From contig NZ_ANAH02000034.1 in assembly GCF_000335475.2 (NCBI RefSeq), positions 1-41,153 of the forward strand: a DNA stretch of 41,153 nucleotides, written 5' to 3'. The notes below the pieces were generated by a model. It was not told the origin of the DNA and did no database searches. It saw only the letters and a list, made by a program, of their open reading frames with translations. This document shows, in pieces, positions 22,498-31,145 of the stretch; positions within the stretch are counted from its first letter, which is position 1, and every line of letters starts with the position of its first letter. Source of the DNA: Cystobacter fuscus DSM 2262 (lineage in GTDB: Bacteria; Myxococcota; Myxococcia; Myxococcales; Myxococcaceae). A program made the translations under genes and the position numbers.

Positions 22498-25388
22498 CAG
22501 TCACCTCCCGAGGCCCGGTGAGCACGGATCGACTGGTGGGCGATCGCCACGAGGATGAGCAACGTGGAGCCCAGCACCAGACAGAACACGCCCAGGTCGA
22601 AGAACATCGCGCTTCCGATGTGGAGCTCGCCCAGCACCGGCACGCTCACGTGGAAGGTGTGCGAGGTGAGGAGCGGATACCCGACCACGAACGATCCCGA
22701 GGCCGTGCCGAGAACAAACAGGAGACCGACGCCGATCAGCACGCGCGGCGCGAGGCGCAGCCGCTGCTCGACCCACTCGGTCCCGGAGACGATGTACTGG
22801 AGCAAAAAGCCCACCGACATCACCAGCCCCGCCACGAACCCACCCCCTGGCGCGTTGTGCCCACGCAGGAAGAAGAACGCCGCCACGACTCCCGATACGG
22901 GCAGCAGCAGGCGGACCAGCACCGCCGGGACCATCAGGTACCCCACCGCCGTGTCCTGCGCCATGCGTGGGTTCACCAGGTCCGTGCGCAGGTCCTTCGG
23001 CAGCGCCTGCTGCTGTGGCGGAAGCTCCATCACCTCGTGCGCTGGCCGGAAGCGCCGCAGGAGCGCGTAGACCGTGAGCGCGACGAGTGCCAGCACCACC
23101 CCTTCCCCGAAGGTGTCGAACCCGCGGAAGTCCACCAACATCACGTTCACCACGTTCCGCCCGCCTCCGCCGCTCAGCGCGTTCTCCAGGAAGAAGGAGG
23201 TGCGCTCGGGGAGTTCGCGCGTCATCACCGCGTAGGCGAGGAGCGCCATGGCGCAACCGGCGCTCACCGCGATGAGGAAGTCGCGGGCTCGCCGGCCCCT
23301 GGCAATCCGCCGGGTATGCGCGTCGTACACGCCGCGAGCCGGCTCTCGCGGTGGGAGCCACCTGAGCCCGAGCAGGATGAGCAGCGTCGTCACCACCTCG
23401 ACGGTGAGCTGGGTGAGCGCCAGATCCGGAGCGGAGAACCAGATGAAGGTGACACAGCTCACCGCGCCCGCGGTCCCCGAGAGCATCAGCGCGGCGAGCC
23501 GGTGGAACTTCGCCTGCCATGCCGCCCCCAGCGCCGCGACGCCGCCCACCACCCAGAGCGCGATGAACACCGGAGAGAGCGGCACCCGTGGACGATCCCC
23601 CTTGCCTAGCCCCCCCCAAAGCGCCAAGACGCCCACGAGCAGCGTGACCAGCACCATCGCCAACAGCTGCCGCTGGAGCCCCGTGGTGAGCAGCCAACGG
23701 CGAAGCCATCTGCTCAGCGCGGTGAGCCACGCCAGCAGTGAGGTGAAGAGCCTCGCGCCATCGAACCGCTCCACGAAGCGGCCTCCGAGGCGCACCCGCC
23801 CCGCCTCCAGCCTCTGGACCAGCAGGTACAGCACCCCGCCACCACCGAGCGCCAGCGCGCTCATGAGGAGCGGGGGGGTGAACCCATGCCAGATCTTGAG
23901 GCTGTACGGAGGAACCTGCCCACCCACGACCGACCGGGACGCGGCCTCGAGGATGGGACCGATCGACACCGCTGGCGCCACCCCCACCACCAGGCACAGG
24001 AGGACCAGCACCTCGGCGGGGACGCGCAGCCAGTTGGGAGGCTCCTCCGGGGCACGTGGGGTGTTCAGCGCGCTGACGGGCCCGAAGAACACCTTCACCG
24101 CGAACCGGAGCGAGTAGGCGACGCTCCCCATGCCGGCCAGGGTCGCCGCGACCGGCAGGCCCCACTGGACGGCGGGGATGGCGTCGATGAAGACGGTCTC
24201 GGCGAAGAACATCTCCTTGGACAAGAAGCCATTGAGCAGCGGGACTCCCGCCATCGCCGCCGTGGCGACGAGCGCGAGCGTGCCGGTGATGGGCATGAAG
24301 CGGAAGAGCCCCGACAGCCGCCGGATGTCCCGCGTCCCCGTCTCATGATCGATGATCCCCACCGCCATGAACAGCGACGCCTTGAAGGCCGCGTGGTTCA
24401 TGAGGTGGAACACCGCCGCCACCGCCGCGAGCGGGCTGTTGAGCCCCAGCAGCAACACCACCAGCCCGAGGTGCGAGATGGTGGAGTAGGCAAGCAGTCC
24501 CTTCAGGTCGTTCTGGAACAGCGCCGCCCACGCGCCGAGCAGCAGCGTGACGAGCCCCGCGGAGCCGGTGAGCCAGAACCACGTCTCCGTCCCCGAGAGC
24601 ACCGGCCACAGCCGCGCCAGCAGGAACACGCCCAGCTTCACCATGGTCGCCGAGTGCAGATACGCCGACACCGGCGTCGGAGCCGCCATCGCGTTCGGGA
24701 GCCAGAAATGGAAGGGAAACTGGGCGCTCTTCGTGAACGCGCCAAGAAGGAGGAGGCCCAACGCCACGGGGTAGAGCGGGTGGGCCTTGATCCGCTGCGC
24801 GCTCCCGAAGAGGGCCTCCAGTTCGTAGCTGCCGGCCACCTGGCCGAGCACCAGCAATCCCGCCAGGAGGCACAGGCCTCCCATGCCGGTGACCGTGAGC
24901 GCCATCCGAGCCCCGCGCTGTGCGTCCTTGCGCTGGTTCCAGTAGCCAATGAGCAGGAACGAGAAGAGGGAGGTCAGCTCCCAGAAGAAGGCCAGCTGCA
25001 GCAGGTTTCCCGAGAGGACCACGCCCAGCATCGCCCCCATGAAGGCCAGGAGGAACGCGAAGAACCTCGGCACGGGATCCGACGGCGAGAGGTAGTAGCG
25101 CGCATACAGCATCACCAGCGCGCCGATGCCCAGGACGAGCACGCAGAATGTCCAGGACAGGCCGTCGAGCCGCAACACGAGGTTGAGCCCGAGCGAGGGC
25201 ACCCACGCGAAGTGCTCGACCCGCGTGCCTCCGCCCTGGACGCTCGGGAAGTGGAGCGCCACGCCCACCAGGCCCACCAGTGCCGTGAGGCCCGAGAGCC
25301 CCGCCGCGCGATTCCGGGCACTCGTGGGCAGCAGTGCCGCGATGACACCGGAGACCCAGGGAATGACCAGGAGCGCAAGGAGTGGCAT
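22497..25388 (-). CDS. mrpA: Fused Na+/H+ antiporter subunits A and B
   Basis: 963-residue giant membrane protein. Residues 1-about 800 are MrpA, homologous to NuoL, with Glu137 (FFWELTSLFSF) and Lys220 (GAFTKSAQFPFHFWLP) on the proton path and the MrpA-specific C-terminal helices. Residues about 809-963 are a complete MrpB domain (FFFLRGHNAPGGGFVAGLVM, later GELHIGSAMFFDLGVF). The A-B fusion is the hallmark of group-2 Mrp operons (PhaAB in rhizobia, Pseudomonas). First gene of a six-gene operon for Na+(K+)/H+ exchange and alkali/salt tolerance. ATG 25388 lacks a strong ribosome site; longer frames to 25676 are not credible. The 113 bases upstream hold no clear promoter. Confidence 0.94.
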   Translation of the reverse strand: MPLLALLVIPWVSGVIAALLPTSARNRAAGLSGLTALVGLVGVALHFPSVQGGGTRVEHFAWVPSLGLNLVLRLDGLSWTFCVLVLGIGALVMLYARYYLSPSDPVPRFFAFLLAFMGAMLGVVLSGNLLQLAFFWELTSLFSFLLIGYWNQRKDAQRGARMALTVTGMGGLCLLAGLLVLGQVAGSYELEALFGSAQRIKAHPLYPVALGLLLLGAFTKSAQFPFHFWLPNAMAAPTPVSAYLHSATMVKLGVFLLARLWPVLSGTETWFWLTGSAGLVTLLLGAWAALFQNDLKGLLAYSTISHLGLVVLLLGLNSPLAAVAAVFHLMNHAAFKASLFMAVGIIDHETGTRDIRRLSGLFRFMPITGTLALVATAAMAGVPLLNGFLSKEMFFAETVFIDAIPAVQWGLPVAATLAGMGSVAYSLRFAVKVFFGPVSALNTPRAPEEPPNWLRVPAEVLVLLCLVVGVAPAVSIGPILEAASRSVVGGQVPPYSLKIWHGFTPPLLMSALALGGGGVLYLLVQRLEAGRVRLGGRFVERFDGARLFTSLLAWLTALSRWLRRWLLTTGLQRQLLAMVLVTLLVGVLALWGGLGKGDRPRVPLSPVFIALWVVGGVAALGAAWQAKFHRLAALMLSGTAGAVSCVTFIWFSAPDLALTQLTVEVVTTLLILLGLRWLPPREPARGVYDAHTRRIARGRRARDFLIAVSAGCAMALLAYAVMTRELPERTSFFLENALSGGGGRNVVNVMLVDFRGFDTFGEGVVLALVALTVYALLRRFRPAHEVMELPPQQQALPKDLRTDLVNPRMAQDTAVGYLMVPAVLVRLLLPVSGVVAAFFFLRGHNAPGGGFVAGLVMSVGFLLQYIVSGTEWVEQRLRLAPRVLIGVGLLFVLGTASGSFVVGYPLLTSHTFHVSVPVLGELHIGSAMFFDLGVFCLVLGSTLLILVAIAHQSIRAHRASGGD

Positions 25389-25501
25389 CAGGGACCAACC
25401 ATCGCGCCAGACTGTGCGTTCCCACCCGAGAAAGAAAGGCGACAGCCATATGGCGTTGGGTACTTGGCAGATGGAACGTGTCCCAGCGCCGCGACGCGTG
25501 C

Positions 25502-25819
25502 CTACTTCTTGCTGGCGGGATCCATCCCCGGAGGCAATCCCTCCACGAGCAGCAGGTCCGTGGAGCTGCTCGCCTGACGCATCGCCTTGGCGGGGGCGTA
25601 CTCGGGAGAGTTCCACCACTCCCGGGCCCGTTCCACGGTGGGGAACTCGAGGAGGGCGATCCGCGTCGGGCTCCACGTGCCCTCGAGCGTCTCCGTCGCG
25701 CCCCCACGCGCCAGATATCGGCCTCCATAGGCGGCGATCGTTGGCGGCGCGAGCTGCTTGTAGCGCTCGTAGGTCTCCGCGTCCTTCACGGTGATGTCGA
25801 TCATCACATAAGCAGGCAT
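25502..25819 (-). CDS. DUF1330 family protein
   Basis: 105-residue soluble protein of the DUF1330 (dimeric alpha-beta barrel) family: AYVMIDITVKDAETYERYKQ, a central GGRYLARGG strand and EFPTVERAREWWNSPEY. These resemble small monooxygenase-like or stress proteins with no fixed function. AGAGGAC about 8 bases upstream supports ATG 25819. It lies upstream of the Mrp operon on the same strand but is separated from it by 113 bases. Confidence 0.88.
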   Translation of the reverse strand: MPAYVMIDITVKDAETYERYKQLAPPTIAAYGGRYLARGGATETLEGTWSPTRIALLEFPTVERAREWWNSPEYAPAKAMRQASSSTDLLLVEGLPPGMDPASKK

Positions 25820-25892
25820 TCGTTGTCCTCTTGTCGGGTCAGGAGCCCGTGTTCCGGGTGGATGGAGCCATCAGTATACCGTCTCGCAGAGT

Positions 25893-26045
25893 GTCATCGA
25901 CTCCATCACGACCGTGCCCCGTGACAACACGGTGCTCGAATCGCTCAGGAGCGATCCTGTCTACGTCGTGATTGGAGGTCGGAAGTGGCACATCACCAGC
26001 CCCGAGGAACTCGGCTATTGGGGCGGAGCCTCCGCGGTGAACATT
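25893..26045 (+). pseudogene. Fragment of a repeat-type protein
   Basis: A plus-strand frame reads IDSITTVPRDNTVLE, then DPVYVVIGGRKWHIT and SPEELGYWGGASAVNI. The Pro-Arg-Asp-x-Thr and VYVV-GG-K-x-I-SPEEL-x-GG pattern is that of a repeated module in large actinobacterial and myxobacterial secreted proteins. Nothing before 25893 or after about 26045 continues the pattern, and no good start is present. It appears to be a remnant between the DUF1330 gene and the opposing 2H phosphoesterase gene. Confidence 0.45.
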
Positions 26046-26047
26046 GC

Positions 26048-26605
26048 TCAGTCCCGCCGTGCAGCGCCGAACCGTAGGGTGCGGATGACCTCGAAGGGTC
26101 CATTTCCCTCACGCGCGATGAGGCAGATCTCCGTTGCTTGGAACACAAGCGGGGTCCACGTCTCGCTCAACCGCGCCTGGAGCGCCGCGACCTGCTCGGC
26201 GCTTGCGGACTGGCCCACGCTGAGGTGCGGTGTGAATCCGCTCGAGAAGCGCGAAGTATGGGAGTACTCCGGGGCGGCGGCCTGGAGCGTGGCCTGGACG
26301 CGGGCGAAGGCTTCGCGAGGCTCGGGAGCGAGCCAGAGGGTGCTGCGATCGGAGCGGTGCTGAAAGACGCGGAACGAGGCGAGGGTCACCTCGAAGGGGC
26401 TCAGCCAGGCGCAGGCGGCTTCGAGCGCGGGGAGCAGCTTGGGCAGTTCGTAGCGGGGTGCGAAGGGGTAGAGCAAGGTGACATGGGGCATCCAGCGCTG
26501 GACCTGGCGATCATGCACACGGCGGATCGCCTGGATGGGCGGCCAGACCTCGGCGGGAGGAATGAACACGACCGCCGTGCGATGGGTCCAGGCTGGATTG
26601 GCCAT
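26048..26605 (-). CDS. 2H phosphoesterase (2'-5' RNA ligase family)
   Basis: 185-residue cytoplasmic protein with two symmetric H-x-T/S motifs: PHVTLLYPF (His41, Thr43) and PHLSVGQ (His127, Ser129), which form the active site of 2H phosphoesterases such as ThpR/LigT and cyclic phosphodiesterases. Substrates in the family include 2',3'-cyclic nucleotides, 2'-5' RNA linkages and ADP-ribose cyclic phosphates. The ATG at 26605 is the first in frame. It stands alone and is divergent from the GH97 gene. Confidence 0.85.
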   Translation of the reverse strand: MANPAWTHRTAVVFIPPAEVWPPIQAIRRVHDRQVQRWMPHVTLLYPFAPRYELPKLLPALEAACAWLSPFEVTLASFRVFQHRSDRSTLWLAPEPREAFARVQATLQAAAPEYSHTSRFSSGFTPHLSVGQSASAEQVAALQARLSETWTPLVFQATEICLIAREGNGPFEVIRTLRFGAARRD

Positions 26606-26710
26606 GACGCCTCACTCTAGGACGAGCCTGGGTCCACTTGAGCGCGGGGCCTCACTTCTCGCGACGGGTGCCCACTGATGTTGTGTCGGGTGTCGTGCGG
26701 AACGCGCCCC

Positions 26711-26740
26711 TTGACATCTTCACGGCTCGACACCTGGTAA
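26711..26740 (+). promoter_or_regulatory. Possible promoter of GH97 gene
   Basis: A perfect TTGACA (26711-26716) is followed after 18 bases by TGGTAA, a weak -10 match, in a locally AT-rich patch between the 2H gene and the glycosidase. The predicted start site gives a leader of about 56 bases. Confidence 0.3.
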
Positions 26741-26802
26741 ACCGTTCTCGAATATCTCACGGTTTTAACTTGAATTCCCACCATCGAGCCTTGGAGCACG
26801 AG

Positions 26803-29514
26803 TTGAAGCGAACCCCCCTATCGAGAATCAGTCCTTCGTGGATCGCCGGAGTTGCCACGGCACTCTTGCTCAACACCGTGGTCCCGGAGAGCAGCTCCGC
26901 CGCCGAAAACCCTCCCCGGACGCTCATCGCGGAGAGCTCCTGGACGATCACCGCGCCCCTGGCGGGTGCTCCCTCCGCGAGAGTGGAACTCAATGCCTCG
27001 AGCGGAACGCTGACCCTGTCCGCGTTCCGGGGCGTCCAGACGGTCCTTGCTCCGGCGGCGCTGGGTCTGCGAACCACCCAGGCCGATCTCACCCGGGGGC
27101 TGAGCCCGCTGGGGCGCGGCGATCGACTGGTGCTCGAGCGGTACACCATGACGACCGGGAAACGGCGCGTCCGCTCGGCGGTGATGACCGAGACACGGCT
27201 GGCCTTCGCGAACGCCAGCGGTGCGCGTCTGGACTTGCTCGTCAGGGTTTCCGCGGATGGAGTCGCCTATCGTTACGAGGTTCCCGACCCGGCCGGGGTC
27301 ACGGTGACGAGCGAGGCCTCCGCGTTCTCGGTGCCGGCCACCTCCACCGCGTGGCTCCTGCCCTACAACGCGCAGTACGAACAGGCCCGGATCGAGACGA
27401 CGGCGGGCGCCGCGCCGGCCCGTGACTACGGCTACCCCTCCCTGTTCAAGGTCGGCGACAGCTTCGTGCTGCTCACCGAGTCCGATGTGGACGGCCGCTA
27501 TGCTGGCAGCCGGCTCGTGCACGAGGGGTCCGGCTCCTACCAGGTCGTGCTGGCCGATGCGCAGATCCACTCCTCGGGAGCGCTGCGGACCCCCTGGCGC
27601 ACCGCGATCATCGGCGACCTCGCCACGGTGACCGAGTCGACCCTGGTGGATGACCTCGCCTCCCCCTCCCGGTTCACCGACACCTCGTGGATCCACCCCG
27701 GCAAGTCCGCCTGGTCCTGGTTGAGCGAGAACTCGAGCCCGGGCGACTTCGAGCGGCAGAAGGCCTACGTGGACTTCGCCGCGCGCAACGGCTGGTCCTA
27801 CGTCCTGGTCGACGAGGGCTGGAGCAGCACCTGGGTGCCCGAGCTGACCCGCTACGCACGCGCCAAGGGGGTCGACATCCTGCTGTGGTTCCACTGGACC
27901 CGGCTGGACACCCCACTGGAGCGCGACTCCTGGCTGCCGCTGGTGCGCTCCTGGGGCGTCAAGGGCGTCAAGGTCGACTTCATGGAGTCCGACTCCCAGT
28001 CGCGCTACCAGTGGTACGACGCCGTGCTGGAGCGGACCGCTCAGCTGCAGCTGATGATCAACTTCCACGGCTCGACCATCCCGCATGGTCTGGCGCGCAC
28101 CTGGCCGCACGTGATGACCATGGAGTCCGTCCGGGGTGCGGAGAACTGGCCGTCGCCGAACACCAACCCGGTGCAGGTCTTCACCCGCAACGTGGTCGGC
28201 TCGATGGACTACACCCCGGTCACCTTCGAGGCCACGCACCGGCAGACGTCGATCGCACACGAAGTGGCGCTGTCGGTGGCCTACGAGTCCGGATGGCAGC
28301 ACCTCGCCGACAAGCCGGAAGTCTACGAGCGCCATCCGCGAGCGCTGCGTTTCCTCAACCAGGTTCCGACGACGTGGGACGAGACGCGGTTCGTGGCGGG
28401 CAATCCCAGCAACGAAGCGGTGATCGCCCGGCGCAAGGGGGACCGGTGGTTCGTCGGGGCGATCGCGGCCGGTGAGCCGCGAACGGTTTCCGCGCCGCTG
28501 CGCTTCCTCGGCGTGGGCCTGTGGCTCGTGGAGGTGGTCCGTGACGACGCTGGCGAGCAGCGCACCGACGTGCTCAGGGACCGGTGGATCATGAGCCCGT
28601 TCAACACGCTATCGGTGGACGTGCGCCGCCACGGTGGGTTCGCGGCCATCATCTGCCGCTACATCCCGGGCCGGCAGAGCTGTGACGAGCCCATCCGGCA
28701 GATTCCTCCGAGCGAGCTGACCGTCACGCCGACCGGGCCGGTGGAGGTCGAGAGCGGCTCCTTCGTGGAGGTCTCCGCGACCTTCACCGCTCCCGCGAGC
28801 ACGTGGATCCGCGACGTCGAATTCGGCGTTCGTCCTCCCATCGGCTGGTCGGCCCAGGGCGCGAAGCTCACCCGGTCCTTCATGGCTCCCGGGGAGAGCC
28901 TGCAGGGGCGCTGGACGCTCCGGCTCGAGCCGGGGGGTGGAAACGACAGGCTCGGCGACATCGACCTTCCGATCGCGGCGGAGTTCCGGTTGCCCGGCGA
29001 TGCGGCGGGCACGCCACGAGTGCATGTGGAGCAGGCCGTGCGGACCTTCGTCGTACCGCCAGTACCCACCGGTAGCCCCTATGTCAGCGACCTTCCGTTC
29101 CTCTCCGAGAGCAATGGGTACGGCCCGGTCGAACGAGACCGGTCCAACGGTGAGGCGGACGGAGGCGACGGCAATCCGCTGTCCATGGGAGGGGTCACCT
29201 ACGCCAGGGGCCTGGGCGCGCACGCGCCCTCGGAGGTGTCGATCTACCTCGGCCGGAACTGCCAGAGCTTCACGGCCGACATCGGGCTCGACGACGAAAC
29301 CACTCAGACGGGCTCGGTGACCTTCAAGGTGCTCGGTGATGGCGGGGTGCTGTATGACAGCGGCGTCATCCGGAGCAAGGGGCCGGCCAGGTCGATCTCC
29401 GTCGGCGTCTCCGGCGTGCGCATGCTGAGCCTTCAGGTCACCGATGGAGGCGACGGCAAGAACTTCGACCACGCCGACTGGGCGAACGCCCGGTTGTCGT
29501 GCGACGAATCCTAG
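26803..29514 (+). CDS. Exported GH97 glycosidase with NEW3 and NPCBM domains
   Basis: 903 residues. TTG 26803 is preferred because GGAG lies 6 bases upstream and it yields a clean signal peptide (KRTPLSRISPSW, hydrophobic core, SSSAAE). The N-terminal beta-sandwich (about 45-290) and TIM barrel (about 300-560) are GH97: KSAWSWLSENSS, GWSYVLVDEGWS, GVKGVKVDFMESD (Asp392, nucleophile position) and TMESVRGAE (Glu441, acid/base position). An Asp nucleophile points to the retaining alpha-galactosidase-type branch rather than SusB-like glucosidases. A NEW3-like beta domain (635-757) and a sugar-binding NPCBM domain (758-903, with GLGAHAPSEVSIYLG) follow. Predicted to degrade alpha-linked galactosides outside the cell. 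It is a lone gene with actinobacterial-style architecture, perhaps acquired. Confidence 0.9.
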   Translation: MKRTPLSRISPSWIAGVATALLLNTVVPESSSAAENPPRTLIAESSWTITAPLAGAPSARVELNASSGTLTLSAFRGVQTVLAPAALGLRTTQADLTRGLSPLGRGDRLVLERYTMTTGKRRVRSAVMTETRLAFANASGARLDLLVRVSADGVAYRYEVPDPAGVTVTSEASAFSVPATSTAWLLPYNAQYEQARIETTAGAAPARDYGYPSLFKVGDSFVLLTESDVDGRYAGSRLVHEGSGSYQVVLADAQIHSSGALRTPWRTAIIGDLATVTESTLVDDLASPSRFTDTSWIHPGKSAWSWLSENSSPGDFERQKAYVDFAARNGWSYVLVDEGWSSTWVPELTRYARAKGVDILLWFHWTRLDTPLERDSWLPLVRSWGVKGVKVDFMESDSQSRYQWYDAVLERTAQLQLMINFHGSTIPHGLARTWPHVMTMESVRGAENWPSPNTNPVQVFTRNVVGSMDYTPVTFEATHRQTSIAHEVALSVAYESGWQHLADKPEVYERHPRALRFLNQVPTTWDETRFVAGNPSNEAVIARRKGDRWFVGAIAAGEPRTVSAPLRFLGVGLWLVEVVRDDAGEQRTDVLRDRWIMSPFNTLSVDVRRHGGFAAIICRYIPGRQSCDEPIRQIPPSELTVTPTGPVEVESGSFVEVSATFTAPASTWIRDVEFGVRPPIGWSAQGAKLTRSFMAPGESLQGRWTLRLEPGGGNDRLGDIDLPIAAEFRLPGDAAGTPRVHVEQAVRTFVVPPVPTGSPYVSDLPFLSESNGYGPVERDRSNGEADGGDGNPLSMGGVTYARGLGAHAPSEVSIYLGRNCQSFTADIGLDDETTQTGSVTFKVLGDGGVLYDSGVIRSKGPARSISVGVSGVRMLSLQVTDGGDGKNFDHADWANARLSCDES

Positions 29515-29526
29515 CCACTGGCCTCC

Positions 29527-29551
29527 GGCGGCGGGTTCGAGTCCCGCCGCC
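29527..29551 (+). other. T-arm-like hairpin after GH97 gene (possible att site or terminator)
   Basis: Perfect 9-bp stem (GGCGGCGGG / CCCGCCGCC) with the 7-base loop TTCGAGT, starting 12 bases after the GH97 stop. The inner part has the exact form of a tRNA/tmRNA T-arm with the GGTTCGAGTCC core, but there is no 5' half of a tRNA upstream, since that space is the end of the GH97 gene. It could be an attachment-site remnant or simply a terminator without T-run. Confidence 0.5.
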
Positions 29552-29937
29552 TCGTGCCGATGTTCAAGCTGCCGTCGGCGAGCGCCGCCGCGTCCTTCCA
29601 CTTCCCGGCGACGCCCTCCTCGAGGAACCTACGCGGGGTCCCATGTGGGCGAGCACGGACACCACCTCGCCGCACCGGGGTGGTGACAACAAGCATCACC
29701 TGGCGACCGTTGTCACCGGTCACCAGGCCCACGCCCTCGCCCCATCCCCGCGAAATCAGCCACTTCAGGCCCCCTTCCACGGCCCCTCTTCCTGGCACGG
29801 CCCGTGCTCTACCCGAGTGCACACGGACGTTGAGACCCGAGCACCTTCCGGGACGGGAACTCATCAACGACCCCCGCGGCACGTGACTCCCCTCCGCTCC
29901 CGCGACGACGCCAACGAACGACTGGAGATTGATCATC
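29552..29937. other. Intergenic stretch without supported gene
   Basis: About 390 bases between the T-arm-like hairpin and the ADP-ribosyltransferase gene. Open frames exist on both strands, as expected at this GC content, but none has a start with a ribosome site together with recognisable protein sequence. It probably holds the promoter of the toxin-like gene; GGAG at 29924-29927 serves as its ribosome site. Confidence 0.5.
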
Positions 29938-30849
29938 ATGCCTGAAATCAACGGACGTAGAGCCCCCCATGGCCACTCTCACGTCACCAGCTCTCACCAG
30001 CCCTCCGTCCAATCGCACCATGGCCACCATCCCGTGGCGCAGCCTGCCGTGCCGCCTGCCCAGCATTCCTCGGTGAGCGACAGTTTCTCCCGACGTGGGG
30101 GCCAGTCGACGCCGCAGCACCTGTTGCAGGGAGGAAGCTCGCGAGCCCACGAGTCGCGGCCCAGCGCCCAGGGCATCTATGGAAACCGTACCTCCGCTTC
30201 GTCCAGCAGGACACCGACGGGAGCCGAAATCCTCAATCGCCCCTACGATGGGAAGTTCAATCGGGTCTCGGATCAACAGCTCGCCGATGCGCACAATGAG
30301 CTGACGCGCCGTGGCTATGCCTTCGTCGGGTTCAAGGGCTCGAGCGAGCAGGGGGCGATGAACGCGGTGAACGGTGGGCTGCGAGCGCAGGGAGGCGATA
30401 AGTGGAGCGGGATCTACGTCTCCGATCAGACGGCGGTCGCCGCGGGGTACACAGCCGACGAGATGGGCCGTTCGAAAGGCGGCCAGCTCGTGCGCGTGTA
30501 CGTGCCGCAGCAGGACGCGGAGAAGCTCCAGAACCTCGCCACGCCGATGGACAACCCACGCGTGGAGAACGAGTTCAGGAAGAACATGGGGTTCCGGCTC
30601 GGTGACGACCGTTCGTACATCATCCGCGGACAGGAAACCACGGATGACAAATACAGGACCGAGACGGTGCTGAGCCCCAAGGTCGCGGAGCGCGCCGTTG
30701 CCATCCCCTCGACCGTACTTGTCGATCAGAAATTCGGCAGCGGAGAAGTCCAGGACTTCTCTGCTTTCGAGCGGCAGATCAGCCAGACCCCCCAAGGTCG
30801 AGCTCCGCTCCCGTCGACCCCGCCTGCCGGGCACCACCACGGCCGATGA
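29938..30849 (+). CDS. Exotoxin A/cholix-like ADP-ribosyltransferase
   Basis: 303 residues. The first 95 are disordered, rich in His, Ser, Gln and Pro, with no signal peptide. Residues about 110-285 follow the catalytic domain of Pseudomonas exotoxin A end to end: ELTRRGYAFVGFKGSS (toxin YVFVGYHGT), GGLRA, WSGIYVSDQTAVAAGYTAD (Tyr160, Tyr171), GGQLVRVYVPQ, a GFRLGDD block (toxin HPLPLRLD) and YRTETVLSPKVAERAVAIPS with catalytic Glu242. The NAD-binding His of the YHG motif is Lys133 here. The tyrosines and Glu suggest NAD binding and possible activity on elongation factor 2; the Lys change makes this uncertain. Receptor-binding and translocation domains are missing, so delivery would need a contact or injection apparatus, or the protein acts inside the producer. 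Confidence 0.82.
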   Translation: MPEINGRRAPHGHSHVTSSHQPSVQSHHGHHPVAQPAVPPAQHSSVSDSFSRRGGQSTPQHLLQGGSSRAHESRPSAQGIYGNRTSASSSRTPTGAEILNRPYDGKFNRVSDQQLADAHNELTRRGYAFVGFKGSSEQGAMNAVNGGLRAQGGDKWSGIYVSDQTAVAAGYTADEMGRSKGGQLVRVYVPQQDAEKLQNLATPMDNPRVENEFRKNMGFRLGDDRSYIIRGQETTDDKYRTETVLSPKVAERAVAIPSTVLVDQKFGSGEVQDFSAFERQISQTPQGRAPLPSTPPAGHHHGR

Positions 30850-30886
30850 GCGCCGTGAAGGATTGAGCGCGGTTGCTTTGAGTGGA

Positions 30887-30911
30887 GGCGGCGGGAAGCG
30901 AACCCGCTGCC
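30887..30911 (-). other. Inverted copy of T-arm-like hairpin
   Basis: On the minus strand a 9-bp stem (one G-U pair) with loop TTCGCTT matches the hairpin at 29527-29551 in 25 of about 28 positions and continues into CCGCCTCCAC, close to the 3' end of many tmRNAs. It lies 37 bases past the ADP-ribosyltransferase stop, so the two copies bracket that gene in opposite orientation. The rest of the 296-base gap up to 31145 shows no gene. Confidence 0.45.
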
Positions 30912-31145
30912 CCAGCCCCGCTCAGCTCACCGCAGGCGGATTGCGCTCGCTGGAACCGAGGGGTCGACACTGGCCTGGCGCACCACTCGGCCGGCCCCCG
31001 TCAGCGGCCCTCCTCTACCTCTCCGCACCAGCCCACATACGTACTCTCCCACGGACTGGACTCCCGGTGGGCGGAGAGAGACGATGTGGAGGCGAACGCA
31101 GCAGGCGCCATGCCTGCTCGGTTTGGATTCCGGGGAGAAACCAGG

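Noticed and set aside
22501..24165. Long minus-strand frame inside mrpA
   Set aside because: Gly/Arg-rich translation without helices; it overlaps the conserved mrpA reading frame completely.
29475..29560. A complete tRNA gene ending at the T-arm-like hairpin
   Set aside because: No D-arm or anticodon arm can be formed; the upstream 50 bases code for the GH97 C-terminus and no CCA end is present.
29511..29951. Minus-strand open frame ending in RRRDSNPPP
   Set aside because: That ending is the usual spurious translation of an antisense T-arm; the frame runs through the intergenic stretch and has no recognisable domain or ribosome site.
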